Positions 33,383-46,222 of a DNA stretch of 64,000 nt are shown in pieces; the first letter of the stretch is position 1; the number at the start of each line of letters is the position of its first letter. The DNA is taken from the NCBI GenBank assembly GCA_963556495.2, contig OY747716.1:51328318-51392317 (forward strand), in the 5' to 3' direction. The notes beneath the pieces are model-generated. The model was not told the origin of the DNA. It made no database searches and saw only the letters and a list, made by a program, of their open reading frames with translations. The DNA is from Valencia hispanica. Lineage: Eukaryota; Chordata; Actinopteri; Cyprinodontiformes; Valenciidae. A program made the translations under genes and the position numbers.

Positions 33383-36154
33383 TCTCTGCTGAATAAAACT
33401 TTTATAATAAATGACCTAATTTTAGATCATAATATACATTGTTTATTTTTAACAGAAACATGGCTGAGTACAGATGCCCCTGTTGTTCTTACAGAGGCCT
33501 CCCCACCAAATTTTAACTTCACTTATTCCACGAGGAGTTGCAAAAGGGGAGGCGGAACTGCTTTTATTAGTTCATCAACGCTTTCTGCCAAACCTGTTTT
33601 ATTTGATAATTTTAGTACTTTTGAATATAATGCAACTGTTTTTAGCACTCCTCAGATTTTATGTGTCACAGTTTACAGGCCTCCTAAAAAGAGTGCACTT
33701 TTTATTCAAGAATTTTCAGAGTTTTTATCAATTTTGTACAACTCCTTTGAAAGGATCATTTTAGCTGGTGATTTTAATCTACACATGGATAACCTTTTAG
33801 ACCCTTTATCAACAGAATTTTTAAATATTTTGAATTATATGGATTTTAGTCAGCATGTCATGCAGCCAACTCACAACAGAGGACACACCCTGGACTTGGT
33901 CATCACGCATGGCCTGTCCACCCGTGTGTCCTCTGTTGTTGACTTGGCTGTCTCTGATCATTACTGCGTGTTTTTTAACATCACCAGTTTTATCCAGCAG
34001 GAGACCTCTGTGAGAACTGTCAGGAAGCGCCATCTAACCCCTGAAGTGGCTGCAGGTTTTCTAGAAGTTTTCCAAAAGTTTCCTCCTACTCTCTTACCTG
34101 CCCCCTGTGATTTTATCGTCAGTGATTTTAACAGAAGACTTCAGTCCGCTCTTGACCTGCTGGCTCCACTTAGAGTGAAACGCTCACATTCAAAACTTGC
34201 AGCGCCATGGAGAAATAACAATCTTAAAAAACTAAAGAGGGACTGCAGGGCGGCAGAGAGAAAATGGAGAAAAAATAAAACCACGATAAACCATCAATTA
34301 TACACAGAACTTCACAAATCCTATAATAATGCTGTAAGAAATTCAAGAAATGCTTACTTTGCAAAAATCATATCAGACAATAAAAATAATCCTAAAATCC
34401 TTTTTTCCACCATTGATAAACTTTTTAACAGAGCTACTAATGCATTTCAGAAAACCCCCTCAAACACTCTTTGTGAGGAGTTCGCAGACCACTTCAGAGG
34501 GAAGGTAGACACCATCAGATGTAATATTTTATCTTCTCAGTGTAACATGGTTTTAGACAAATCTGAATGTGTGTCTCTACCAGAGGAAACGCTGGACAGT
34601 TTTGTCCTGGTAGAAGCTGGGACTCTTGATAAAGTTTTCTCCTCAGTGAGGCCCACCACATGTGTTTTGGACCCGATTCCCACTTCATTTTTTAAGCCAT
34701 TTTATGAATCTTTTAGGGATGAGATTTTAACCATGATGAATTGCTCCCTTCAGACGGGGGTCTTTCCTGCCGCCTTTAAAGGGGCGGTAGTGAGGCCCTT
34801 GCTGAAGAAGAGCAATTTAGATTTTAATGATTTTAATAATTTTAGACCGGTATCTAACTTACCATTTTTAAGCAAGGTTTTAGAAAAGCTAGTTTTAATT
34901 CAACTTAATGATTTTATTAATGAGCACAATGTCCTGGAGAAATTTCAGTCTGGTTTTAGGGTGAACCACAGCACAGAGACGGCCCTTCTGAAGATTTTAA
35001 ATGATTTTAGAATAAATTATGACGCTCAGAAGGTGACAGTGTTGGTTCTACTGGATCTAAGCGCTGCCTTCGATACAGTAGACCACACTATTCTTTTAAC
35101 CCGTTTAAAACAGATCGGCCTCTCTGGTGCTGTTCACAAATGGTTCACATCCTATCTCAAGGACAGGACTTTTATGGTAAGTTTAGATACCTGCTCCTCT
35201 AGGGTCCATAGGATTACATGTGGTGTGCCCCAGGGTTCAATTTTAGGCCCAGTGCTTTTTAACCTTTATATGCTCCCTCTTGGCAGCGTCATCAGGAGAC
35301 ATGGAGTTAACTTCCACAGTTATGCTGATGATACACAGTTATACATCTCCATGTCTCCCGATGACACACGGCCAATGGATGCACTTTTTAACTGCATTTT
35401 AGACATTAAATCCTGGATGGCAGAAAACTTTCTCCAGCTCAACCAGGACAAAACTGAAGTTTTAGTCATCGGTCCTGAGGCTCAGAGAGAGAAACTTTTA
35501 CCAAAACTACAATCACTGTCTTTTAATCTCTCTTTACAAGTGAAGAACCTGGGCGTGATTTTTGACTCTGAGCTGACTTTTATTCCTCACATAAAAAATA
35601 TCACTAAAATAGGTTTTTATCAACTAAAGAACATCGCCAGAGTCCGCCCCATTCTGTCTCGGGCCAATACGGAGACACTGATGCATGCTTTTATCTCCAG
35701 TAGAATTGATTACTGTAATGCCCTGCTTTCTGGTCTTCCCAAAAAGAGTATATCAGGTTTACAACTTCTACAAAATTCAGCAGCACGTGTCCTGACGAAG
35801 ACCAGGAGGCGGGAGCACATTACACCGGTCTTAAAATCATTGCATTGGCTCCCCGTACATTTCAGGATCGACTTTAAGGTTCTTTTAATGGTTTTTAAGT
35901 GTCTTAATGGTCTTGGGCCTTCTTATCTCTCTGAACTGCTTTTACCGTATAAACCTTCGCGGTCTCTGCGCTCCTCTGGCAGCCGTCTCCTTGTCACCCC
36001 AAAAGTCAGGACACACAAGCATGGCGAGGCGTCTTTCCAGTTTTATGGCCCTCACCTCTGGAACAGGCTGCCAGAGAACCTCAGGGCTGCAGAGAATATT
36101 CATGTTTTTAAGAGCAGGCTCAAGACTCACCTTTTTAGCTTAGCTTTTAATTGA
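33365..36154 (+). CDS. L2-2 ORF2 endonuclease-reverse transcriptase, 930 open codons
   Basis: The frame is open from 33365 to the stop at 36152-36154 without a single break. There is no ATG at the front because the element is truncated, so an ATG-based call would miss its first ~350 bp. Endonuclease motifs: FLTETWLST, RGGGTAFIS, VTVYRPPKK, LAGDFNLHMD, HTLDLVITHG and SDHYCVFF with the catalytic Asp-His. RT motifs: [56 protein letters not shown], then LHWLPVHFRIDFKVLL. All catalytic residues that I can check are present. It is likely young but lacks ORF1 and the 5' UTR promoter. Confidence 0.93.
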   Translation, partial: RQYLGTSLLNKTFIINDLILDHNIHCLFLTETWLSTDAPVVLTEASPPNFNFTYSTRSCKRGGGTAFISSSTLSAKPVLFDNFSTFEYNATVFSTPQILCVTVYRPPKKSALFIQEFSEFLSILYNSFERIILAGDFNLHMDNLLDPLSTEFLNILNYMDFSQHVMQPTHNRGHTLDLVITHGLSTRVSSVVDLAVSDHYCVFFNITSFIQQETSVRTVRKRHLTPEVAAGFLEVFQKFPPTLLPAPCDFIVSDFNRRLQSALDLLAPLRVKRSHSKLAAPWRNNNLKKLKRDCRAAERKWRKNKTTINHQLYTELHKSYNNAVRNSRNAYFAKIISDNKNNPKILFSTIDKLFNRATNAFQKTPSNTLCEEFADHFRGKVDTIRCNILSSQCNMVLDKSECVSLPEETLDSFVLVEAGTLDKVFSSVRPTTCVLDPIPTSFFKPFYESFRDEILTMMNCSLQTGVFPAAFKGAVVRPLLKKSNLDFNDFNNFRPVSNLPFLSKVLEKLVLIQLNDFINEHNVLEKFQSGFRVNHSTETALLKILNDFRINYDAQKVTVLVLLDLSAAFDTVDHTILLTRLKQIGLSGAVHKWFTSYLKDRTFMVSLDTCSSRVHRITCGVPQGSILGPVLFNLYMLPLGSVIRRHGVNFHSYADDTQLYISMSPDDTRPMDALFNCILDIKSWMAENFLQLNQDKTEVLVIGPEAQREKLLPKLQSLSFNLSLQVKNLGVIFDSELTFIPHIKNITKIGFYQLKNIARVRPILSRANTETLMHAFISSRIDYCNALLSGLPKKSISGLQLLQNSAARVLTKTRRREHITPVLKSLHWLPVHFRIDFKVLLMVFKCLNGLGPSYLSELLLPYKPSRSLRSSGSRLLVTPKVRTHKHGEASFQFYGPHLWNRLPENLRAAENIHVFKSRLKTHLFSLAFN

Positions 36155-36720
36155 TTATTATTTATCACTGTTTGTTTAATTGCTTTGGATGTTTTATATG
36201 ATTATATTTTTATCAGTTTTACTTTTCAATCTTAGCACATTAATTTACCGTTTCTTTTTATACTTTAATTTATCTTAATCCCCGTTCCAGTGTTTCCTCT
36301 GTGGGAGCCCTCTGCCCCGGGAGCGGTGGTCGGCTGTAGCTGCCTGGTTGCTCTCTAGGTGGAGCTTGGGTGGAGGTGGGGGTCTTGGCCTTGCCTCCAC
36401 TGGGTGCCCTGTGTCGGTGCCTCGGCTGCTGCTGTTAATCTACTGCTGCCGGGGCATATGGCTCCTCTGATGGCGTTTCCTTGCATGGTTCATCTGCACT
36501 CGGCCCAATGTCCTTTTTTACCTTTTCTTTTAACTGTGTGTGTGCATGGGAGATGGGTTGGGGGGAGGGGGGTATAACTGTGACCATGCTATTAAATCTG
36601 TGGGGGAGGGAAGGGAAGGTGGTTTTATGTGGGGTCATTTTAATCTGTAAAGCACTTTGTGATGCAACTTCTTGTATGAAAAGCGCTTCATAAATAAATA
36701 AAGTTTAAAGTAAAGTTTAA
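33383..36720 (+). mobile_element. L2-type LINE (subfamily L2-2), ORF2 and 3' UTR
   Basis: A copy of a second L2 subfamily, about 50-60% alike in protein to L2-1. It is 5'-truncated in the endonuclease domain (first recognisable residues LLNKTFIINDLILDH) and runs through the RT and a G-rich 3' UTR to an AATAAATAAAG end with a few AAAGT units. The last 310 bp match 1-330 of the window. Confidence 0.92.
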
Positions 36721-38734
36721 ATGTTTGTTGTCTCATCTGCCTAAATAGAAAAATGTTCACTTTCTTTATTCTCCTTCTCTAACCATTTGAGCTTAACATC
36801 CCAAAATCTCATTTGAAGTGCTTTTGACGTGAATAGTCTACACTAGATTTGATACCTCAAAATATCTGTGGCAATGCAATAAGCTGCATCTCTTAAAACA
36901 GAATATTCCAGCCATTGTCAAGATTTGTGCTAAAAAACTATTTTTTGATATTAGATGACATGCCTTGGAGATTGTCTTTAAATTTAGCTGCACCACTCCA
37001 TCATCTACACATCTTGTTGTATCTAGACAAAACATATAATGACAGAATGATTTAATAAAGTGTGTTTCACTGTTCCTCTGTATTATAGGATTTGCTTCAT
37101 ATTTCATTAATTTACAATTATCGTTAGCATAAAGTCACTACCTTTGTAAAGTCTGACCTATCTTGCTCCATAACCTGTTGACCTTCACTGAAAATATGTT
37201 ATTTAATTGGAACATCTAATGTTTCTGCAGTGGAATTCATACAGTGAATAAATAGCAGGTCGTCCAGCTGGAATAGAAGCCGGACTCTGAGCCTTTCTTT
37301 TCTCATTTATCAGCTTCCTCTGAACTATGACTATGTTCTCTCTCTCTCTCGGATTCAGAAACCTTCTCATGTTCAACGTTTAAGCTAACATAATTTTCTT
37401 CATCTTCATTTATTTCTTCTCTTACTCTATACTCTTTCAGTTGCCTTCTTCATTTGTGACGCTCCTGGTCTCTGTCAATCTTCCTCCGTGCTGCATGATG
37501 CTGGGTATGTGACGAACTGAAGGGGGCGTGTCAGAAAGAGTAGGAGGGTCTTAGAGAGGCACAGGTGAAAATCAAGGCGTCCAATATGGAAGTAAATTTC
37601 TTTAAGGTAGATTTGGATAAATGACAGAAAAATTAAGGTGACAATTTTATTGGAGTGTGCTATAGAAGGGTAATATGTGCCTGGTAGAAGCATAATAACC
37701 CCCCTTTAAATAGAAAATTAACTAAAACTTTAAACAGATTGGAATGTTTTTATGATTGTATTGAAATGACTTTTCTTGTAAAGCGCCTTGAGATGACATC
37801 TGTTGTGAATCGACGCTATATAAATAAACTTGAATTGAATGTAGTGTAAAGTGCTTTGTAGTCCTCTGACTCAAAAAGCGCTATAGAAATTCATTTACCT
37901 CTCTCTCTCTCTCTCTCTCTCTCTTTAACATTTCATTAATTACAAACTTATTTTGACTGTGTGTTAAAGCATCACTTGGAGAAAGTTGGGAAGTTCAGTG
38001 GCTCCACTCTGCTGGGTTGCCGACAGACTGCTTCATACATGTAGGTCTACTTGTGACAGCATTGCATGTGAACACAGAGTGGGAGGCAGACGGTGTTAAA
38101 ATTAGATTTACAATTGCATACTTTTGGTAAATTAATATTTAATTTGAAGACTGTGAGAGACTTTTGGACAAAGAAGCAATGTATGGTTTTAGGTACATAA
38201 CATTTGGGAGGGTAGCTGGGTGGGCAAGGCTTTATAACGGGGCGGCAATTGTAGATCTACCCTTGCAATGAGCTGTTTCTTTAGCAGATTAGAACATTTC
38301 CTTTAAAAATCTTTTATCAAGGATGTAAAAACGCTGGGAGGAAACATTTTTCTTCCTCTCTGTAGCTGCTGTGTTTGTGGCAGAAGGTCAAATAGAAATA
38401 ATAAAATGAGGACAATGGTGACATGATGTAAAGAGTTCATGTTGCTTAAAGCTCCTGCATTTAATGGCTGCATTTCTGTCACCATTTCTTCATCTGATCT
38501 GCTTAGTGAATCAGATGCTGACAGTGAACAGATACTGGCCACAAAGCAGAGGCAGAAATCTGCTGTCTGACAATAGATCAATGTTCCTGTTCTAAGGATG
38601 GATCCGATTGTTTACCATCACATCATGTGAAGTCAGAGACCTTATAATGATGACACCTCCTAATGTTCCAGATGGTTTTGTTCAATCACAAAATCTCGTT
38701 TTTTACTCCAGTTGTCTTTTCTTCTGTGTTTCAG
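36721..38734 (+). other. NLR-B intron 2, 3' part
   Basis: No exon seen. A short L2 3' end lies at 37738-37842 (CGCTATATAAATAAACTTG), followed by another retroposon-type end with AAAAAGCGCTATAGAAATTC (37875-37894) and a (CT)n run at 37899-37924. The remaining AT-rich sequence is unassigned. The final 30 bases form the acceptor of the NACHT exon. Confidence 0.55.
37738..37925 (+). repeat. L2 3' end, second retroposon end and (CT)n run
   Basis: 37738-37842 is an L2-1 3' end (TTGAGATGACATCTGTTGTG, then TATATAAATAAACTTG and TTGAAT). It is followed by a different element end with AAAGCGCTATAGAAATTCAT, and by CT dinucleotides at 37899-37924. All lie in NLR-B intron 2. Confidence 0.75.
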
Positions 38735-40574
38735 CAGATGTTGGTCTGCAGGAGGTTTTAGAGGAACATAAGATCAGTCTGAGGAAGAGGTGTGAATGTG
38801 TGGCGGAAGGAAGTGATGAAAAAGGAAGTAGAACCCTCCTCAACAGGATCTACACCGATCTCTACATCACAGAGGGACAGAGTGAAGAAGTTAATACCCA
38901 ACATGAGGTGAAGCAGCTGGAGAAAGCTTCCAAGATCCAGAAGCTCCATGACCGTCCAATCAGGTGCCAGGACATCTTTAAAGCCTTACCTGACCAACAT
39001 GGAGCCATCAGAGTGGTTCTGACCAACGGTGTCGCTGGTGTTGGAAAAACCTTCTCAGTGCAGAAGTTCACTCTGGACTGGGCAGAGGGCTTGGAGAACC
39101 AAGATGTCCGTGTGGTGGTTCTGCTTTCCTTCAGGGAGCTGAACTTGATCAGAGGTGAGCAGCACAGTCTTCTCACGCTGCTCCATGTTTTCCATCCAAC
39201 ACTCCAGAAGCTCCCAGCAGAGAAGCTGGCTGTCTGGAAACTTCTCTTCATCTTTGACGGCCTGGATGAAAGCAGACTTTCTCTGGACTTCAACAACAGT
39301 CGGCTGGTTTCTGACGTCACACAGAAGTCATCGGTCGACGTTCTGCTGACGAACCTCATCAAGGGGAACCTGCTTCCCTCGGCTCTCGTTTGGATAACTT
39401 CCAGACCTGCGGCGGCCAATCGGATCCCTCCTGAGTGTGTCGCCAGGGTAACAGAAGTACGAGGTTTCACAGATGTCCAGAAGGAGGAGTACTTCAAGAA
39501 AAGGTTCAGTGATGAAGAGCTGTCCAGCAGAATCATCTCCCACATCAAGACCTCCAGGAGCCTCCACATCATGTGTGCAATCCCAGTCTTCTGCTGGATC
39601 ACTGCTACAGTTCTGGAGAACATGTTGACCACAGAGCAGAGAGGAGAGCTGCCCAAGACCATGACTGACATGTACTCACACTTCCTGCTGGTCCAGACAA
39701 AGAGCAAGAAGTACAAGTACCATGCAGGACATAAGACGAGTCCACATGAGCTGATGAAGGCGGACAGGGAAGTTCTTCTGAAGCTGGGGAGGCTGGCGTT
39801 TGAAAATCTGGAGAAAGGAAACATCATGTTCTACCAAGAAGACCTGGAGCATCTTGGTCTGGATGTCACAGATGCTTCGGTGTACTCAGGAGTTTGTACA
39901 GAGATCTTCAAAAGAGAGAGTGTGATCTTCCAGAAACCAGTCTACTGCTTTGTTCATCTGAGCATCCAGGAGTTTCTGGCTGCAGTCTACATGGTCCACT
40001 GTTTCACCACCAGGAACACAGAGGAGATGGAGAAGTTCCTTATGGAACATAACACAGACAGAAAAATAGGGGCAATGGAGAGAATCCTGCAACAAAAGTA
40101 CAGTGAAACATCTCTGGAGGACTTTATGAAGAGAGTCACAGAGAAATCCCTCAGCAGTAAAAATGGCCACCTGGACCTGTTTGTTCGCTTCCTTCATGGC
40201 CTCTCTGTGGAGTCCAACCAGAGACTCTTAGGACACCTTCTGGGTCAGACAGAGAACTGTCCAGAAACCATCCAGAGAGTTGTCAACAATCTGAAGGAGA
40301 TGAACTCTGGTGGAATCTCTCCTGACAGAAGCATCAACATCTTCCACTGTCTGATGGAGATGAAGGACCACTCAGTTTACCAGGAAATCCAACAGTTCCT
40401 GAAATCAGAGAACAGATCGGAGAAGAAGCTCTCAGAGATCCAGTGCTCAGCTCTGGCCTTCATGTTGCAGATGTCAGAGGAGGTTCTGGATGAGTTGGAC
40501 CTGGAGAAGTACAACACATCAGAATGGGGAAGACTGAGACTGGTTCCAGGTTTGAGGAACTGCAGAAAGGCTCG
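38735..40574 (+). CDS. NLR-B exon 3: FISNA and NACHT domains
   Basis: An 1,840-nt exon between TTCTGTGTTTCAG and CTCG|GTGAGT; an alternative acceptor 3 nt later keeps the frame. The FISNA segment has [15 protein letters not shown] and [10 protein letters not shown]. The NACHT ATPase follows: Walker A GVAGVGKT (39028-39051), Walker [11 protein letters not shown] (39241-39270), and the sensor-type [15 protein letters not shown]. After it come the winged-helix and helical parts ([19 protein letters not shown]) and the closing [20 protein letters not shown] typical of fish NLRs. By family knowledge the NACHT binds ATP and oligomerises on activation. The frame is uninterrupted and the ATPase motifs are intact. 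Long antisense frames are shadows. Confidence 0.95.
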
Positions 40575-41959
<1,385 letters not shown>

Positions 41960-43561
41960 CACTACCGTTCAAAAGTTTGGGGTCACCCAAACAATTTTGT
42001 GTTTTCCATGAAAAGTCACATTTATTCACCACCATACGTTGTGAAATGAATAGAAAATAGAGTCAAGACATTGACAAGGTTAGAAATTATGATTTGTATT
42101 TGAAACAAGATTTTTATTACATCAAACTTTGCTTTCGTCAAAGAATCCTCCATTTTCAGCAATTACAGCATTGCAGACCTTTGGCATTCTAGCTGTTAAT
42201 TTTTTGAGGTAATCCGGAGAAATTGCACCCCACGCTTCTAGAAGCAGCTCCCACAATTTGGATTGGTTGGATGGGCACTTCTTGCATACCATACGGTCAA
42301 GCTGCTCCCACAACAGCTCAATGGGGTTCAAATCTGGTGACTGCGCTGGCCACTCCATTACCGATAGAATACCAGCTGCCTGCTTCTTCTCTAAATAGTT
42401 CTTGCACAATTTGGAGGTGTGTTTTGGGTCATTGTCCTGTTGTAGGATGAAATTGGCTCCAATCAAGGGCTGTCCACTGGGTATGGCATGGCGTTGCAAA
42501 ATGGAGTGATAGCCTTCCTTATTCAGAATCCCTTTTACCCTGTACAAATCTCCCACCTTACCAGCACCAAAGCAACCCCAGACCATCACATTACCTCCAC
42601 CATGCTTAACAGATGGCGTCAGGCATTCTTCCAGCATCTTTTCAGTTGTTCTGCGTTTCACAAACGTTCTTCTTTGTGATCCAAACACCTCAAACTTGGA
42701 TTCATCCGTCCACAACACTTTTTTCCAGTCTTCCTCTGTCCAATGTCTGTGTTCTTTTGCCCATCTTAATCTTTTTCTTTTATTGGCCAGTCTCAGATAT
42801 GGCTTTTTCTTTGCCACTCTGCCCTGAAGCCCAGAATCCCGCAGCCGCCTCTTCACTGTAGATGTTGACACTGGTGTTTTGCGGGTACTATTTAATGAAG
42901 ATGCCAGTTGGGGACCTGTGAGGCGTCTGTTTCTCAAACTAGAGACTCTATTGTACTTATCTTCTTGCTTAGTTGTGCAACGCGGCCTCCCACTTCTTTT
43001 TCTACTCTGGTTAGAGCCTGTTTGTGCTGTCCTCTGAAGGGAGTAGTACACACCGTTGTAGGAAATCTTCAATTTCTTAGCAATTTCTCGCATGGAATAG
43101 CCTTCATTTCTAAGAACAAGAATAGACTGTCGAGTTTCAGATGAAAGTTTTTGAGCGTTTAATTGACCCCACAAATGTGATGCTCCAGAAACTCAATCTG
43201 CTCAAAGGAAGGTCAGTTTTGTAGCTTCTGTACCGAGCTAAACTGTTTTCAGATGTGTGAACATGATTGCACAAGGGTTTTCTAATCATCAATTAGCCTT
43301 CTGAGCCAATGAGCAAACACATTGTACCATTAGAACGCTGGAGTGATAGTTGCTGGAAATGGGCCTCTATACACCTATGTAGATATTGCACCAAAAACCA
43401 GACATTTGCAGCTAGAATAGTCATTTACCACATTAGCAATGTATAGAGTGTATTTCTTTAAAGTTAAGACTAGTTTAAAGTTATCTTCATTGAAAAATAC
43501 AGTGCTTTTCCTTCAAAAATAAGGACATTTCAATGTGACCCCAAACTTTTGAACGGTAGTG
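41960..43561 (-). mobile_element. Tc1/mariner-family transposon with DD38E spacing, apparently complete
   Basis: A 1,602 bp element. The terminal repeats are 27 bp and exact: the left starts CACTACCGTTCAAAAGTTTG and the right is its complement (43535-43561). TA flanks both ends, inside a TA microsatellite, so the duplication itself is ambiguous. It holds one uninterrupted transposase gene on the minus strand. Length, perfect ends and intact gene suggest recent activity. Confidence 0.93.
42122..43174 (-). CDS. Tc1-type transposase, intact, DD38E (Intruder-like)
   Basis: A 350-residue cut-and-paste transposase. The N-terminal part is a paired helix-turn-helix DNA-binding domain (QSILVLRNEGYSMREIAKKL, then VYYSLQRTAQTGSNQSRKRS). 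The catalytic core has VLWTDESKFEVFG (first Asp), FILQQDNDPKHTSK (second Asp) and SPDLNPIELLW (Glu). Counting residues from the second Asp to the Glu gives 38 between them, against 34 in ordinary Tc1; the extra residues sit in the EKKQAAGILSVMEW segment. A DD38E sister group of Tc1, named Intruder, is published, and fish are among its hosts; I place this one there by spacing only. All three catalytic residues are present and there is no stop. Start: ATG at 43174. Confidence 0.93.
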   Translation of the reverse strand: MWGQLNAQKLSSETRQSILVLRNEGYSMREIAKKLKISYNGVYYSLQRTAQTGSNQSRKRSGRPRCTTKQEDKYNRVSSLRNRRLTGPQLASSLNSTRKTPVSTSTVKRRLRDSGLQGRVAKKKPYLRLANKRKRLRWAKEHRHWTEEDWKKVLWTDESKFEVFGSQRRTFVKRRTTEKMLEECLTPSVKHGGGNVMVWGCFGAGKVGDLYRVKGILNKEGYHSILQRHAIPSGQPLIGANFILQQDNDPKHTSKLCKNYLEKKQAAGILSVMEWPAQSPDLNPIELLWEQLDRMVCKKCPSNQSKLWELLLEAWGAISPDYLKKLTARMPKVCNAVIAENGGFFDESKV

Positions 43562-45044
<1,483 letters not shown>

Positions 45045-45221
45045 ACTTGTTGGCTGTAAACTCTTTGAGGCTGAATGTGAAGTTGTGGCTTTAGCTCTGA
45101 AGTCCAACCCTTCTCATTTGACTGAAGTAGAAATAAGTGAGATCTATGGAGTAAAAGACCCTGGAATGAAACATCTGTGTGAGATCCTGGAGAGTTCAGT
45201 TTGTAAAGTTAATATTCTGAG
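45045..45221 (+). CDS. NLR-B exon 4: first LRR exon
   Basis: A 177-nt exon between CTAACCACAG and CTGAG|GTTTGT, phase 2 at both ends, too embedded to show as a long ATG frame. It encodes [40 protein letters not shown] and [19 protein letters not shown]. The repeat is more diverged than the downstream LRR exons (SEISC replaced by FEAEC), which is usual for the first LRR after the NACHT in fish NLRs. The GTTTGT donor is weaker than the GTAAGA donors used elsewhere in the gene. Confidence 0.85.
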
Positions 45222-45848
45222 GTTTGTTTTCTCTGTTTATCCAATATAAACCATTTACTCACACTTTAATAATTATTTTTTCAATGATTTTATTCTAATA
45301 CATTCTCCTTAAAAGAACTTGCTTTCTAAATTTCAAAATCCAATCTTTTTCCTTGTAAATAAGTTATTTCAGACATTTAGAATATTCTAATTTAATTTAC
45401 CGTTGTTTATACTTTAAAAGGGTATGGACTGAAGAATAAACTGTCCATACACCTGAAATGTTCAAAACCAAGTCAAAAGATGTGAGTTGATGACTGAGAA
45501 TTGTCCGTTTGGGATGGGAAAGATTCAGATGAAAAGATAAGATTGCTTATTTTCTGATTGCTTCACATCTCTACCTAAAGAAGGAAATTCAACCTTCAAG
45601 AGATGTGGCACGACCATATACAGAAACACAAATTATGTTTAGTAATCCAGCTAGAACCTACTGATCAGGCCTGAAATCTAGGTGTAGTAATTGACTCAGA
45701 CCTATCTCCTATGTTTGGTGCCTATCTCCAGCATTCATTTGGACGAGATGCAGCTAAAATATGAATCCATACATTATTTATTTGTTCATATTTCAGTTTT
45801 AACCTGCATCCTGTTGGCTTCAGCTCACATGTTTTATTCTTTATTCAG
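45222..45848 (+). other. NLR-B intron 4
   Basis: Host intron with no inserted element that I can delimit. A short block at 45718-45738 (GGTGCCTATCTCCAGC) recurs at 48223-48243 and belongs to a dispersed fish repeat. The last 60 bp are paralogous to the lead-ins of the other LRR exons. Confidence 0.55.
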
Positions 45849-46022
45849 ATTGTGGAGTTGCAGTTTGTCAGAGATCAGCTGTACTTCTCTGGCATCAGCT
45901 CTGAAGTCCAACCCCTCCCATCTGATTGAACTGGGCCTGAGCGGGAACTGCTTGAAAGATGCTGCAGGGAAGGAGCTCTGTGGTTTTCTTCAAATGCCGC
46001 TCTGCAAGCTACAGCGATTGAG
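45849..46022 (+). CDS. NLR-B exon 5: LRR exon
   Basis: A 174-nt exon between TTTATTCAG and TTGAG|GTAAGA, phase 2 at both ends, so it can be gained or lost without breaking the frame. It encodes [20 protein letters not shown] followed by [20 protein letters not shown], two ribonuclease-inhibitor-type repeats. It is very close to the exons at 5955 and 52489. Confidence 0.92.
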
Positions 46023-46222
46023 GTAAGACATCAAGTTTTGGTTTACTGCTATTTCTGTTGTGTTAATACTAAACTCCAGACTTAGGAAAACAATGATTCT
46101 CACTGTCAAGTCTGTTTTCTTCTTTCCTGGTTTAGTCCAGTTAAAGCTTTTTGTCTTTTTAAGCTTCCTATCGTGATTTATGAATAATCAAATAACATGA
46201 AACAATTAGTGTAATCCCAGTG

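Noticed and set aside
36481..36693. 70-codon frame also present at 90-302
   Set aside because: Both are the L2-2 3' UTR; conservation reflects the repeat, not a gene.
38862..39827. 321-codon antisense frame inside the NACHT exon
   Set aside because: Shadow of the conserved sense exon; no motifs and no promoter or splice context.
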